Assembly: GCA_003218935.1 (NCBI GenBank)
Contig: QHPA01000063.1
Coordinates: 1 to 18,495, forward strand
Source: Verrucomicrobiota bacterium
GTDB taxonomy: Bacteria > Verrucomicrobiota > Verrucomicrobiia > Limisphaerales > AV2
Reading direction: 5' to 3'
DNA: 18,495 nucleotides
Shown here piece after piece: positions 1-7,004 of this stretch. Position 1 is the first letter of the stretch; each line of letters opens with the position of its first letter. The translations under genes were made by a program, and so were the position numbers. Below the pieces are notes generated by a model that was not told the origin of the DNA, did not search any database, and saw nothing but the letters and a program-made list of their open reading frames with translations.

Positions 1-48
1 GACGACTGAACGTTGTAACGTTTTAACGATTTAACCTTGTAACGATTT
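1..48. repeat. CGTTA-type degenerate spacer repeat downstream of nuoB
   Basis: The stretch between the nuoB stop and the window edge is made of near-identical short units: TTGTAACG occurs twice, with TTTTAACG and ATTTAACC variants between. It is AT-rich compared with the surrounding genes. A related but different spacer (GTTCAACGTTC units) lies on the other side of nuoB. It encodes nothing visible; a role as an inter-cistronic spacer is an inference. Confidence 0.5.
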
Positions 49-663
49 TCAACCATGACGCACCAGTGTTGGAGGTTTCCAGACGCTGAGGTTCTTTGTC
101 GGCACCAAATCATGCTCGCCGAACTGCGGCACGGGAAATTCGCTGGGCGCATCCGGATCCAGATGGCGCGGGCGCCCGTTTCCGCTCAATTTCTGCTCAT
201 CAATTCGCTTCTGCAGCGTCATGAACGAGTGGATCAGCGCTTCGGGCCGCGGCGGGCAGCCGGGGATGTGCACGTCCACGGGAATGTAACGATCGATGCC
301 TTTGAGCACGTTGTAGCCCTGCTTGAACGGTCCGCCGGAAATCGCGCACGCGCCCATCGCGATAACGTATTTCGGTTCCGGCATCTGGTTGTAAAGGCGA
401 ACCACTTGTGGCGCCATTTTCTTGGTCACCGTGCCGGCGACGATCATCAGGCCGGCCTGGCGAGGCGAGGGACGAAAGATTTCGGCGCCGAAACGGGCGA
501 GGTCGTAGCGCGCCATCGTGCTCGCAATCATTTCAATGGCGCAGCAGGCCAGGCCGAATTGCAGCGGCCAGACCGAGTTCTTCCGGCCCCAGTTATAGAT
601 TTCTTCCAGGGTGGTCGTGAAGATCCCTTGCTTGCCCAACTCACTGCGCAGTCCTTCGTCCAT
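49..663 (-). CDS. nuoB: NADH-quinone oxidoreductase subunit B (complex I, N2 cluster subunit)
   Basis: This is the NuoB/PSST subunit of respiratory complex I, which carries the terminal 4Fe-4S cluster N2 that passes electrons to quinone at the membrane interface. The four expected cluster ligands are present: adjacent cysteines 40 and 41 in GLACCAIEM, Cys106 in MGACAISGG and Cys136 in PGCPPRPE. The ATG at 663 is preferred, giving 204 aa; a TTG 15 bases upstream would add five residues that look non-native. No Shine-Dalgarno is visible. The C-terminal tail of roughly 50 residues after the last cysteine is polar and of the length seen in bacterial homologues. It lies 76 bases downstream of nuoA on the same strand, the usual nuoA-nuoB order, and nuoC would be expected just beyond the left edge. 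Identification is secure. Confidence 0.97.
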   Translation of the reverse strand: MDEGLRSELGKQGIFTTTLEEIYNWGRKNSVWPLQFGLACCAIEMIASTMARYDLARFGAEIFRPSPRQAGLMIVAGTVTKKMAPQVVRLYNQMPEPKYVIAMGACAISGGPFKQGYNVLKGIDRYIPVDVHIPGCPPRPEALIHSFMTLQKRIDEQKLSGNGRPRHLDPDAPSEFPVPQFGEHDLVPTKNLSVWKPPTLVRHG

Positions 664-739
664 TGCGAAGCAGTTCAAAGTTCAACGTTCAACGTTCGAT
701 GTTCTGAGGCTCTGGCCGCACGTTTCACGACGCGCGAAA
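664..739. repeat. GTTCAACGTTC spacer between nuoA and nuoB
   Basis: Between nuoA and nuoB lies a spacer with overlapping units GTTCAAAGTTCAACGTTC and ACGTTCGATGTTC at about 674-703. nuo genes are usually packed with little or no gap, so 76 bases of repetitive spacer inside the operon is unusual. No promoter or terminator hairpin is evident. Confidence 0.45.
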
Positions 740-1120
740 TCATTTCCAGTTCAACACGCCTTTCTGCCAGGCCCAAATCAGCCCTTCCACCAACAACGCC
801 AGAAACAACATCATTGCCGCGAACGCGCCGGCCGACAGGCTGGTGAACGCGACCGCGAACGGCAGCAGAAAAATCGTTTCCACATCGAATATCAAAAAAA
901 TGATGGCGTAGAGGTAATACTCGGATTTGAACTGCACCCAGGCGTCGCCCTTCGACTCCAGGCCGCACTCGTAAGTGGCATTCTTGTCAGGTCCGGGTTT
1001 TAGCGGAGAAAATTTCCTGAACCAAAGCCGCGCGAGGCCCATAGGGACAAGGGCGAAAAGAACCGCCGCAACCGCGAAAACAACGATCAACAGATAGGGA
1101 TCATTCTCAGCCGCATTCAT
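740..1120 (-). CDS. nuoA: NADH-quinone oxidoreductase subunit A
   Basis: This is a small membrane subunit of complex I, 126 aa, the normal family length. Three hydrophobic segments are visible, at about residues 9-30, 69-89 and 94-117. The family hallmark is present: the loop YECGLESKGDA carries the conserved Cys near residue 52, followed by the acidic FLIFDVETIFLLP segment of the second membrane helix, where the Asp and Glu are conserved in ND3/NuoA. The ATG start at 1120 fits the family N-terminus. It is the first gene of a leftward nuo operon (nuoB follows) and is divergent from the secreted-protein gene at 1461. A plausible sigma70-type promoter lies 36 bases upstream. Identification is secure. 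Confidence 0.96.
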   Translation of the reverse strand: MNAAENDPYLLIVVFAVAAVLFALVPMGLARLWFRKFSPLKPGPDKNATYECGLESKGDAWVQFKSEYYLYAIIFLIFDVETIFLLPFAVAFTSLSAGAFAAMMLFLALLVEGLIWAWQKGVLNWK

Positions 1121-1155
1121 GCAATGGCTTCAGCTTGTTACTTTTTTCACAAGCC

Positions 1156-1184
1156 ACGTTATCGGTGGAAAATCAACGCGTCAA
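1156..1184 (-). promoter_or_regulatory. Candidate sigma70 promoter for nuoAB
   Basis: On the minus strand, TTGACG (1184-1179) is followed after exactly 17 bases by TAACGT (1161-1156). The -35 matches consensus at 5 of 6 positions and the -10 at 3 of 6. The implied transcript would have a leader of about 30 bases before the nuoA ATG. This is pattern recognition only. Confidence 0.35.
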
Positions 1185-1451
1185 GGAATGGCGGCGAACC
1201 TGGCACCTGGAGTCGGGAAGAGTCGGCTCAACGCAAATCCGTTGTGCAACGTTAGGTTCAGCGCTCCCGCACCGTCATCACCCGCAGCGACCCGGCGCAA
1301 GTGTTACTGAAGCGCAGAACCCCACCCAAGACACTCCCTCGAGGCTTTCCGGTTTGACTATCTGCTTCAAAACAATACCTTACGACTCCGGGTCGCGTTT
1401 GAGCCGGAAGCGCAAACGAAGATAGAAACCTTGCTCAACGTGAAATGATCC

Positions 1452-1457
1452 AAGGAG
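1452..1457 (+). promoter_or_regulatory. Shine-Dalgarno AAGGAG of the secreted protein gene
   Basis: AAGGAG lies three bases upstream of the ATG at 1461. The spacing is short but the match is good, and it is one of very few recognisable ribosome-binding sites in this window, so it supports this start. Confidence 0.55.
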
Positions 1458-1460
1458 TAA

Positions 1461-4358
1461 ATGACTAGCGGATCGGCAGGCTTGCTTTTTCGGTGTGCTC
1501 TGTTTGCGCAGGCGTTGATGAACGTCGTCGCGCAGGCGTCACAGGTTATTTACGTAAGCCAAAGCGCCTCCGGCCTAACCAACGGCCAGAGTTGGTCCAC
1601 GGCATATGGGACGGTGCAAACGGCTCTCGCGGACGCAGCGGCCGGCGACGAAATTTGGGTGGCAACGGGAACTTACTTCGGAACCATTCGATTGAAGGAA
1701 GGTGTGGCACTTTACGGCGGCTTTGCTGGCACGGAGACGAGCCGAACCCAACGCGACTGGAACGTTCACCGCACAATTCTGGATGGCCAAGGGAGCAACA
1801 ACGTCGCCGTTGTTCCCGCAACCAGCACTTTGGCGACGCGGCTGGACGGGTTCACGCTCCAAAACGGCGCGGCGGATTACGGGGCTGGAATTTATTGCGC
1901 AGGCGGGTCGCCGGTATTGGCGAACAACACGATCGTCCGGAACAATTCACCGGGAATCGTCGGCGGCAGCGGAATTCTGGCTGACACAGCCCTCGATCTC
2001 GCCTCGCAAACGCCGCTGAGCTTCTTTACCAACGTCGCCGAACGTTTGTTGGAAACCAAAGGCCTTCGCATCGACAGCATCCCGCTCTATCCGAGCAACG
2101 GATACAGCGCCGATATCCACCGCCTTCTGCAAGTCGCGGCGAATCTCTACGATGCAACCACCAATCGCGGCGCGAGCTATCCGTTTTATCCGTCGGTCTT
2201 CCGCCCGGTCTTCACCAACGACGCGGGAAACATACGGATTTGCGGTTTTGTAGAAGCTGAAAACGCCGACTTCATGACGAATCGTTGGCTCGACCTGGGG
2301 TTGGACGAGGACCGCGCGGCGTTGAGCGATGATTCTGTTCGCTTCAACGCCAACGTCTTCGGGCAAGCGATTGTGGTGGGCGGGAAGAAGGGACTGCCCA
2401 ATTTCAACGAAGTCTCACTGGAGACGGACGTGTTGGTCGCGCGACGGCTGCAAGCCGCCAAGTCGAGCCCTCAAAGCCCGGCTGTGACATATCGGCAATC
2501 GTATGAACTCAGTATCTCCAACTCTTTCGGTGTGGAGGCCTGGAATTCCTACACCCAGGCGTTTCCGCGTCCGCTGGAGCTGCGGGTGACAAATCACTTC
2601 CGGGCCAGCCTTGTCAGCAGCAACCAGTCGCCGCCGATCGTTCTCGCCTCGGTGGACACTGTCCAGGGCAGTTCCACCAATCTCGATTCGACGAATCTCT
2701 GGAACTCGATGGAGTTCCGCGTGCCGTTATCCGGCCAGGTTACGCTGGTCCCCGACTCCGCCTTGTTCTATTCCCCGCCTTACCTTCGTCCGCTGACCAG
2801 TTCCAACATTTACGATGCGACGCCGGGATTCGCCGTTCCTCAACTTACGATTCTGATCACGCAGAGCCTTCAATATATCCTGGTGGATCAGTCGAGCGGC
2901 CGGGTTCTGGACCTGGTCAATCTTGACGGCCTGGTTGCGGGGATGGATGTCAATCGTTTCCTCGCAGGATCGACCAATACTCCGGACTTCGGCTCAAGAG
3001 CAGGGATGTTCTGGCTCACGAACCGGGACACCTCAACGCCGATGACCTGGGGCATCACGAACCAGATTTATGTCGCATCGCAGAACGTGCTTTCCGATGC
3101 GGAGTGGAACGACTATATGCTGAGTCCGATTGCCGGGTCTCAGAAAGAGAAGGCCATCGACGGATTTCGCAAATTTCTGGGTCTGCCGCCGCTGTTCGAC
3201 CCGGCGGACACCAACCCGCCGCCCGGGCTGGTCATGCAGGTGCCGTTCACGCCCGCGCGCAGATTATCCCAAACCCTTTGGTGGCAGGCCAACGATCCGC
3301 TGGTGCATTATCATATCGCAGACTTGTTCGATCCTGTTTTCACCGACACCAACAATATCCTTGTCCTTTTGCCGCGTCAGAGTCCGCCCGCTTCAAACCT
3401 GGGCTTTCTGAACCACCGTTACCGACCGTGGGGCGGCAGTCCGGGCAAAGATCCCAACGCCTCAGCCTTCGACAGCGCGCTCAAAGATCGGCTGATTCGG
3501 CAGTCGGACGATTGGGATTTCCCGTCCGAAACAACCGTGAACCTCAACTGGCTTGATCGCGTCCATCGCGGCACACCGTGGCAAACCATTTACTTCGGAT
3601 CGTCCATCGAACCTGTTCAGAATTGGACGCGCTGGTCCGGGAACGCAGCCACTCACCCGACGAACGACTGGCAATTGATCGAACTTTTCCTCAGCCGAGG
3701 CCTCAGCCTTGACCTGGCTTCGGTTTCCGGCGCCTCGCCGTTGCTCGTGAACAACACCATCGCCGCCAACAGCGGGTCCACGAATGGCACGATCTGCATC
3801 GCCCCTGGCTCGACGCCCGCGCTGGTGAACAACATCATCGCATTCAATTCGAGTGGCGTCTTCAAACAAGGCGCGGAGACGGTGATCGCGCGGACAAATT
3901 GCGTCTTCGCCAACGGGTCCTTCGATTACTCCGGACTATCCGCAGGCGCCGGCGACCTTGCGGCTGATCCCGAATTTGTTTCTCCGGCGAGCGGAAATTT
4001 CGATCTGCTGGCCACCTCTCCCTGTATTGACGCCGGGGACGACTCGGTTTTTTCAGCGGCCTGGCTGCTCGACGAACCGGCGCGCCGGCAGGGCGCGCAC
4101 GCTGAAATCGGAGCGTATGAATTGAGTCCGTCCAGTCCGGGGGTGATCACCGATTTGTTTGAGGATTCGTCCGGGGGCCCAGTTGAGTTCAAGCTGAAGG
4201 GATTTACCGGCCGGCGATTCGCCATCGAAACCTCGACGAACCTGGTGGGTTGGCTGCCGGTGCTCACCAATTCCACTGCCGATGGGTTCTTCTTGTTCAG
4301 GGATGCGCCTACTAGCGGGTCCAACGAACGGTTCTACCGCGCACGGCTGGTGCCATGA
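1461..4358 (+). CDS. Large secreted protein: split right-handed beta-helix with Verrucomicrobia-type C-terminal module
   Basis: This 965 aa protein has a signal peptide (hydrophobic to about residue 24, likely cut after VAQA) and so is exported. Residues 27-172 look like the start of a pectate-lyase-type parallel beta-helix: IYVSQSASG, YGTVQTALADAAAGDEIWVATG, GIYCAGGSPVLANNTIVRNN. Residues 750-890 resume the same fold (SPLLVNNTIAANSG, TPALVNNIIAFNSSG, then the closing SPCIDAGDD and AEIGAYEL). Between them sits a stretch of about 575 residues with no helix repeats, containing HRLLQVAANLYDATTNR, RPWGGSPGKDP and RVHRGTPWQTIYFGS. The last 65 residues (FAIETSTNLVGWLPV...FYRARLVP) match a C-terminal module I associate with Pedosphaera-like secreted proteins. 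The middle part may relate to large Verru_Chthon-type proteins, but that is a weak impression. The substrate, if it is an enzyme, is unknown. Confidence 0.8.
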   Translation: MTSGSAGLLFRCALFAQALMNVVAQASQVIYVSQSASGLTNGQSWSTAYGTVQTALADAAAGDEIWVATGTYFGTIRLKEGVALYGGFAGTETSRTQRDWNVHRTILDGQGSNNVAVVPATSTLATRLDGFTLQNGAADYGAGIYCAGGSPVLANNTIVRNNSPGIVGGSGILADTALDLASQTPLSFFTNVAERLLETKGLRIDSIPLYPSNGYSADIHRLLQVAANLYDATTNRGASYPFYPSVFRPVFTNDAGNIRICGFVEAENADFMTNRWLDLGLDEDRAALSDDSVRFNANVFGQAIVVGGKKGLPNFNEVSLETDVLVARRLQAAKSSPQSPAVTYRQSYELSISNSFGVEAWNSYTQAFPRPLELRVTNHFRASLVSSNQSPPIVLASVDTVQGSSTNLDSTNLWNSMEFRVPLSGQVTLVPDSALFYSPPYLRPLTSSNIYDATPGFAVPQLTILITQSLQYILVDQSSGRVLDLVNLDGLVAGMDVNRFLAGSTNTPDFGSRAGMFWLTNRDTSTPMTWGITNQIYVASQNVLSDAEWNDYMLSPIAGSQKEKAIDGFRKFLGLPPLFDPADTNPPPGLVMQVPFTPARRLSQTLWWQANDPLVHYHIADLFDPVFTDTNNILVLLPRQSPPASNLGFLNHRYRPWGGSPGKDPNASAFDSALKDRLIRQSDDWDFPSETTVNLNWLDRVHRGTPWQTIYFGSSIEPVQNWTRWSGNAATHPTNDWQLIELFLSRGLSLDLASVSGASPLLVNNTIAANSGSTNGTICIAPGSTPALVNNIIAFNSSGVFKQGAETVIARTNCVFANGSFDYSGLSAGAGDLAADPEFVSPASGNFDLLATSPCIDAGDDSVFSAAWLLDEPARRQGAHAEIGAYELSPSSPGVITDLFEDSSGGPVEFKLKGFTGRRFAIETSTNLVGWLPVLTNSTADGFFLFRDAPTSGSNERFYRARLVP

Positions 4359-4476
4359 TCCTCTGAAGAACTGAAAGAATTGAGTTTGTGTCAATACTAA
4401 GGACTGACCCGAATGACCCCGACACCGAGATTTGACTTACGAAACCGCTTTCAATCAAGCCGGACGCCGAGGCCGC

Positions 4477-4749
4477 CTACTTGGCGCCGGGATGATGCCG
4501 TTTCAGACCGACCGACTGGGCGATGTCATCGAACTCTTCATGAGTGACCTCGTGCAGCTCTTTCCCTTTGGCTTTGAGCTTTTCGTTGATCTTGACCGCC
4601 TTTTCGGTCATCTCTTCGTGCGTTTCCTTGCTGCCGCCGACCAGGGCGAAGTTGGGGCCGGTCGTCACGCGCTTGTGGCCGTCGGAATCCAAACCGACGC
4701 CGAGCATGATGGCCTTGGCCTTTTTCTTCTTCTTGGAAACGTTCGGCAT
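4477..4749 (-). CDS. Small basic conserved hypothetical protein, 90 aa
   Basis: I do not recognise a named family. The protein begins MPNVSKKKKKAKA, a lysine-rich tail, then LGVGLDSDGHKRVTTGPNFALVGG, then a charged stretch of about 45 residues with heptad-like helix character (SKETHEEMTEKAVKINEKL...HEEFDDIAQSVGL). No signal peptide or membrane segment is present, so it should be cytoplasmic. Its ordered composition with clear helix periodicity, ATG start and lack of a better reading frame on the opposite strand suggest a real gene. The basic tail could contact nucleic acid or ribosome, but that is a guess. It lies downstream of, and on the same strand as, the glycosyltransferase/SDR pair, separated by a palindromic repeat. 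No Shine-Dalgarno is visible. Confidence 0.7.
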   Translation of the reverse strand: MPNVSKKKKKAKAIMLGVGLDSDGHKRVTTGPNFALVGGSKETHEEMTEKAVKINEKLKAKGKELHEVTHEEFDDIAQSVGLKRHHPGAK

Positions 4750-4828
4750 GGAGGGAGATTAGCGTCAAACGCGCGAAATTCAAGGAGCAAACCAGGCTTT
4801 GCTCGCCCTCCGTCGCCCGTTTGCCTCT

Positions 4829-4947
4829 TAGCCGACGACGTGAGGAGGCGGATAGCCAAGCGCCGAATTCCAAATCCCGAACCGGATGTTGTCCGGCGCC
4901 TGAGTTTTTGGGAGGTGGGAGCTTCCGCCTCGTTACCTCGTCGGCTA
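4829..4947. repeat. Palindromic repeat element with 24-base inverted arms
   Basis: The arms are 4829-4852 (TAGCCGACGACGTGAGGAGG and four more bases) and 4924-4947. They pair with about three mismatches over 24 bases, enclosing about 70 bases. The right arm ends in the TAG stop codon of the SDR gene on the minus strand. The size and architecture fit a non-autonomous, MITE- or REP-like intergenic element; no transposase is near. Confidence 0.6.
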
Positions 4948-5622
4948 CGGAGCAGTCAATGGCTGACCGTTGTGTTTTGGTCCAAGACTCAACAGAAAGG
5001 GAACAGCCTTCTTCGCCCATTCCTCCGCCGTCGGATAAGCCGACGCCGAACCGCCGAAGCAGCTTTGCAGCATGTCGGTGTTGATGATGCCGGGATTCAG
5101 CGGGATGGCGGCCATGCCCGCGGGCAATTCCTGCGCCAGCGCCTGGGTGAGTCCTTCAATCGCCCATTTCGTCGCGCAATATGGGGCGACTTCGGCATCG
5201 GTCGAACGGCCCCAGCCGGAGCTAAAGTTCACAATCACACCGCTCCCGCGCTCGATCATCGCCGGAACGAAATGGCGAATCACATTCACGACGCCTTTGA
5301 GGTTGACGTCGACGACTTGGTCGAATTCCTCGGCACTGACTTTCCATAACGGCGCATTTTTGTTGATGATCGCGGCGTTGTTCAGCAGCAGGTCCGGTGG
5401 GCCCGGCGTCTTGAGCAAGCGTTTCGCCCACGCCTTGACCTTTTCATCCGAGGCGACGTCCACAGCATCAAAGTCGTGTGGCTTGTCAAAACGTCCGCGC
5501 AATTCCGAGATGGACTTTGCGGAACGACCGCAGCCAAGCACGGTATGGCCGAGCCGGATGAATTCCTGCGCCATCGCGCGTCCCAGCCCGCGCGACACGC
5601 CGGTAATCACCACGCGCTTCAT
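4945..5622 (-). CDS. SDR-family oxidoreductase
   Basis: This is a classical short-chain dehydrogenase/reductase, 225 aa, expected to be a soluble NAD(P)(H)-dependent oxidoreductase. Visible motifs: the TGVSRGLG nucleotide-binding loop at 7-14; NNAA at 81-84 where most members have NNAG; VDVNLKG near 105-110; and the catalytic Ser135, Tyr148 and Lys152 (YCATK). The C-terminus GPKHNGQPLTAP is a typical SDR ending. The start at 5622 is chosen because ATGA overlaps the stop of the upstream glycosyltransferase, which implies translational coupling, and because it puts the Rossmann strand at the N-terminus. An in-frame ATG at 5637 is the alternative. The stop codon lies inside a palindromic repeat. 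The substrate cannot be inferred. Confidence 0.9.
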   Translation of the reverse strand: MKRVVITGVSRGLGRAMAQEFIRLGHTVLGCGRSAKSISELRGRFDKPHDFDAVDVASDEKVKAWAKRLLKTPGPPDLLLNNAAIINKNAPLWKVSAEEFDQVVDVNLKGVVNVIRHFVPAMIERGSGVIVNFSSGWGRSTDAEVAPYCATKWAIEGLTQALAQELPAGMAAIPLNPGIINTDMLQSCFGGSASAYPTAEEWAKKAVPFLLSLGPKHNGQPLTAP

Positions 5623-6656
5623 TGCCGGTTTCGCCATCGTTTCAATCGCCAGTAGAACATCCCGAAGAAAATCGCGCCGCAACCGTTGACGCCCATCGTA
5701 TAGCCAAGTTTGTAAAACACCCCGTTGTTTTTCTCCGCGTAAATCGCCACGTCATGGCCGATGAGCAGGTTTGGCATCGACGCCGGCATGAGCGCGCCCT
5801 GGACCAGGCCGCGAACGAAACCTGCCGGGTGATGACTGCGGCTCAGTTGTTGGCCGACCCGGTTCAGTATCCAGCCGATGACGAAAGCGAGGAGAAGGAT
5901 GGAGACCAGGCGCGTGACCAAATTCCATCGCGAAGGCGCTGGTGCGGAAACGTTGATGGTAGATGCTGGCATCGGGGAGAGCATGTTTTTGACCTGCTCC
6001 GTCGGGCAAGCAGAATTTAGTCGCGTATCGCGCACCGGTCGGATTTTGCTCTGCTCGTTCCGGTAAATCACCTGCACCGGCACGAACTCGACCTTCTGGC
6101 CGGCGGCGATGAATTTGCAGAGCAGTTCGGACTCGATTTCAAAGTGGTCGGCGAGCAGGTGAACCTGCGCCCACGTCTCCAGCCGCATCAGCCGAAAACC
6201 GCATTGCGTGTCGGGCAACGTGTGCCCGGTCAGTCGCGAAATCCGGTCACTCATCCAGCGGTTCACCCGGCGTCGTACCCACGGCATGCCGTCTGGATTC
6301 GTCATTCGATTGCCCACGATCAGTTCGGCCCCGGTTTTTTCGGCGCACGCCAGAAACGCAGTAATGTCCTCCGGGGCGTGCTGCCCGTCGCCGTCCATCG
6401 ATAATGCCCAGGTGAACCCGCGTTCGAGCGCGCGACTCCAACCGGCCCCCAAAGCCGCGCCTTTGCCCCGCCGTTTCGCGTGGCGAATCACCTCCGCGCC
6501 ACATCCAGCTGCCAGTTCGGATGTGCCATCGTTGGAACCATCGTCCACCACGATCACAGCCGCCACATACTTGCGCACCGCCTGGACGAGCGGCTCGATG
6601 GTCGCCGCTTCGTTCAGGCAGGGAATCACGACGGCGCATTGCGACGGCAAGTTCAT
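5619..6656 (-). CDS. Family 2 glycosyltransferase with an extra C-terminal membrane domain
   Basis: The first ~210 residues are a GT-A glycosyltransferase of the polyprenyl-phosphate sugar transferase type. In ATG numbering they show VIPCLNEA (10-17), VVDDGSNDGT (36-45), the metal-binding DGDGQH (88-93), DTQCGFRLM (149-157) and the ending YRNEQSKIRPVRDT. Such enzymes normally stop shortly after this. Here the frame continues for about 135 residues with a membrane segment (VTRLVSILLLAFVIGWIL), a conserved-looking LMPASMPNLLIGHDVAIYAE and a second hydrophobic segment (GVNGCGAIFFGMFYW). The ATG at 6656 is preferred over a TTG two codons upstream, giving 345 aa. It overlaps the downstream SDR by four bases. 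The extension may be a genuine fusion or two genes joined by loss of a stop; it could anchor the enzyme in the inner membrane. Confidence 0.9.
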   Translation of the reverse strand: MNLPSQCAVVIPCLNEAATIEPLVQAVRKYVAAVIVVDDGSNDGTSELAAGCGAEVIRHAKRRGKGAALGAGWSRALERGFTWALSMDGDGQHAPEDITAFLACAEKTGAELIVGNRMTNPDGMPWVRRRVNRWMSDRISRLTGHTLPDTQCGFRLMRLETWAQVHLLADHFEIESELLCKFIAAGQKVEFVPVQVIYRNEQSKIRPVRDTRLNSACPTEQVKNMLSPMPASTINVSAPAPSRWNLVTRLVSILLLAFVIGWILNRVGQQLSRSHHPAGFVRGLVQGALMPASMPNLLIGHDVAIYAEKNNGVFYKLGYTMGVNGCGAIFFGMFYWRLKRWRNRQ

Positions 6657-7004
6657 GCCCAAACGCTAGGCCAAGTAACGTTGTGGCCAAGATAAATTTG
6701 CTTCCGGGATTTGCGCCATCGAAGTGCGGCTGGTCTCATGCCGCAGCCGCTTCGGAATTCCTCGCCACCCACTGCCGCCTCCAAAGTCGCGGCGGGCTGA
6801 GGGGATAGCCGGTGCTCCGTGCAACAACGTCTCTACCCATGCACGGTGGGGCGAGACTCCGTCGAGCCCTGACCTCCGTTGGATACAAAATTAGGGCTCG
6901 ACGGAGTCTCGCCCCACCATGCATGGAGAGGCCTCGCCCCACGAAACTGTGCCACCGGCAGAAATTGGTTTGCGCTCCGTCCAGAGACGGTTTTAACTGA
7001 GCCG
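6657..7004. other. Intergenic region containing hairpin element copy A
   Basis: This is the gap between the divergent glycosyltransferase and radical SAM genes. Its clearest content is the long hairpin at 6837-6926, followed at 6933-6942 by CTCGCCCCAC, a partial copy of one arm end. The radical SAM frame is open through part of this region, but its first TTG lies in the hairpin loop and is unlikely to be a start. No convincing promoter was seen. Confidence 0.5.
6837..6926. repeat. Long hairpin repeat element, copy A
   Basis: Two arms of 34 bases (6837-6870 and 6893-6926) are inverted copies with one mismatch, around a 22-base loop. The arm core is GGTGGGGCGAGACTCCGTCG followed by AGCCCT. Two further copies lie at 15011-15116 and 18374-18482. 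The copies differ in loop length and sequence while the arms are kept, which points to selection on, or mobility of, the arms. Confidence 0.9.

Larger units (their letters stand above)
1121..1460. other. Intergenic region between nuoA and the secreted protein
   Basis: These 340 bases lie between two divergent genes. Apart from the candidate nuoA promoter and an AAGGAG ribosome-binding site at 1452-1457, little can be read. TTGACT at 1354-1359 with TACCTT 16 bases later is a weak rightward promoter candidate. Short open frames here have no recognisable protein features and are not called. Confidence 0.5.

Noticed and set aside
55..846. Plus-strand open frame antisense to nuoB and nuoA
   Set aside because: The nuo genes are certain on the other strand; this frame is a composition artefact.
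1135..1425. Small plus-strand gene in the nuoA upstream region
   Set aside because: There is no ribosome-binding site and no domain; two overlapping frames are equally open, and the composition looks random.
4432..5349. Long plus-strand open frame (305 codons) opposite the small protein and SDR
   Set aside because: It lies antisense to an SDR with complete motifs, and its own translation shows no recognisable domain and Arg-rich composition typical of a GC-rich shadow frame.
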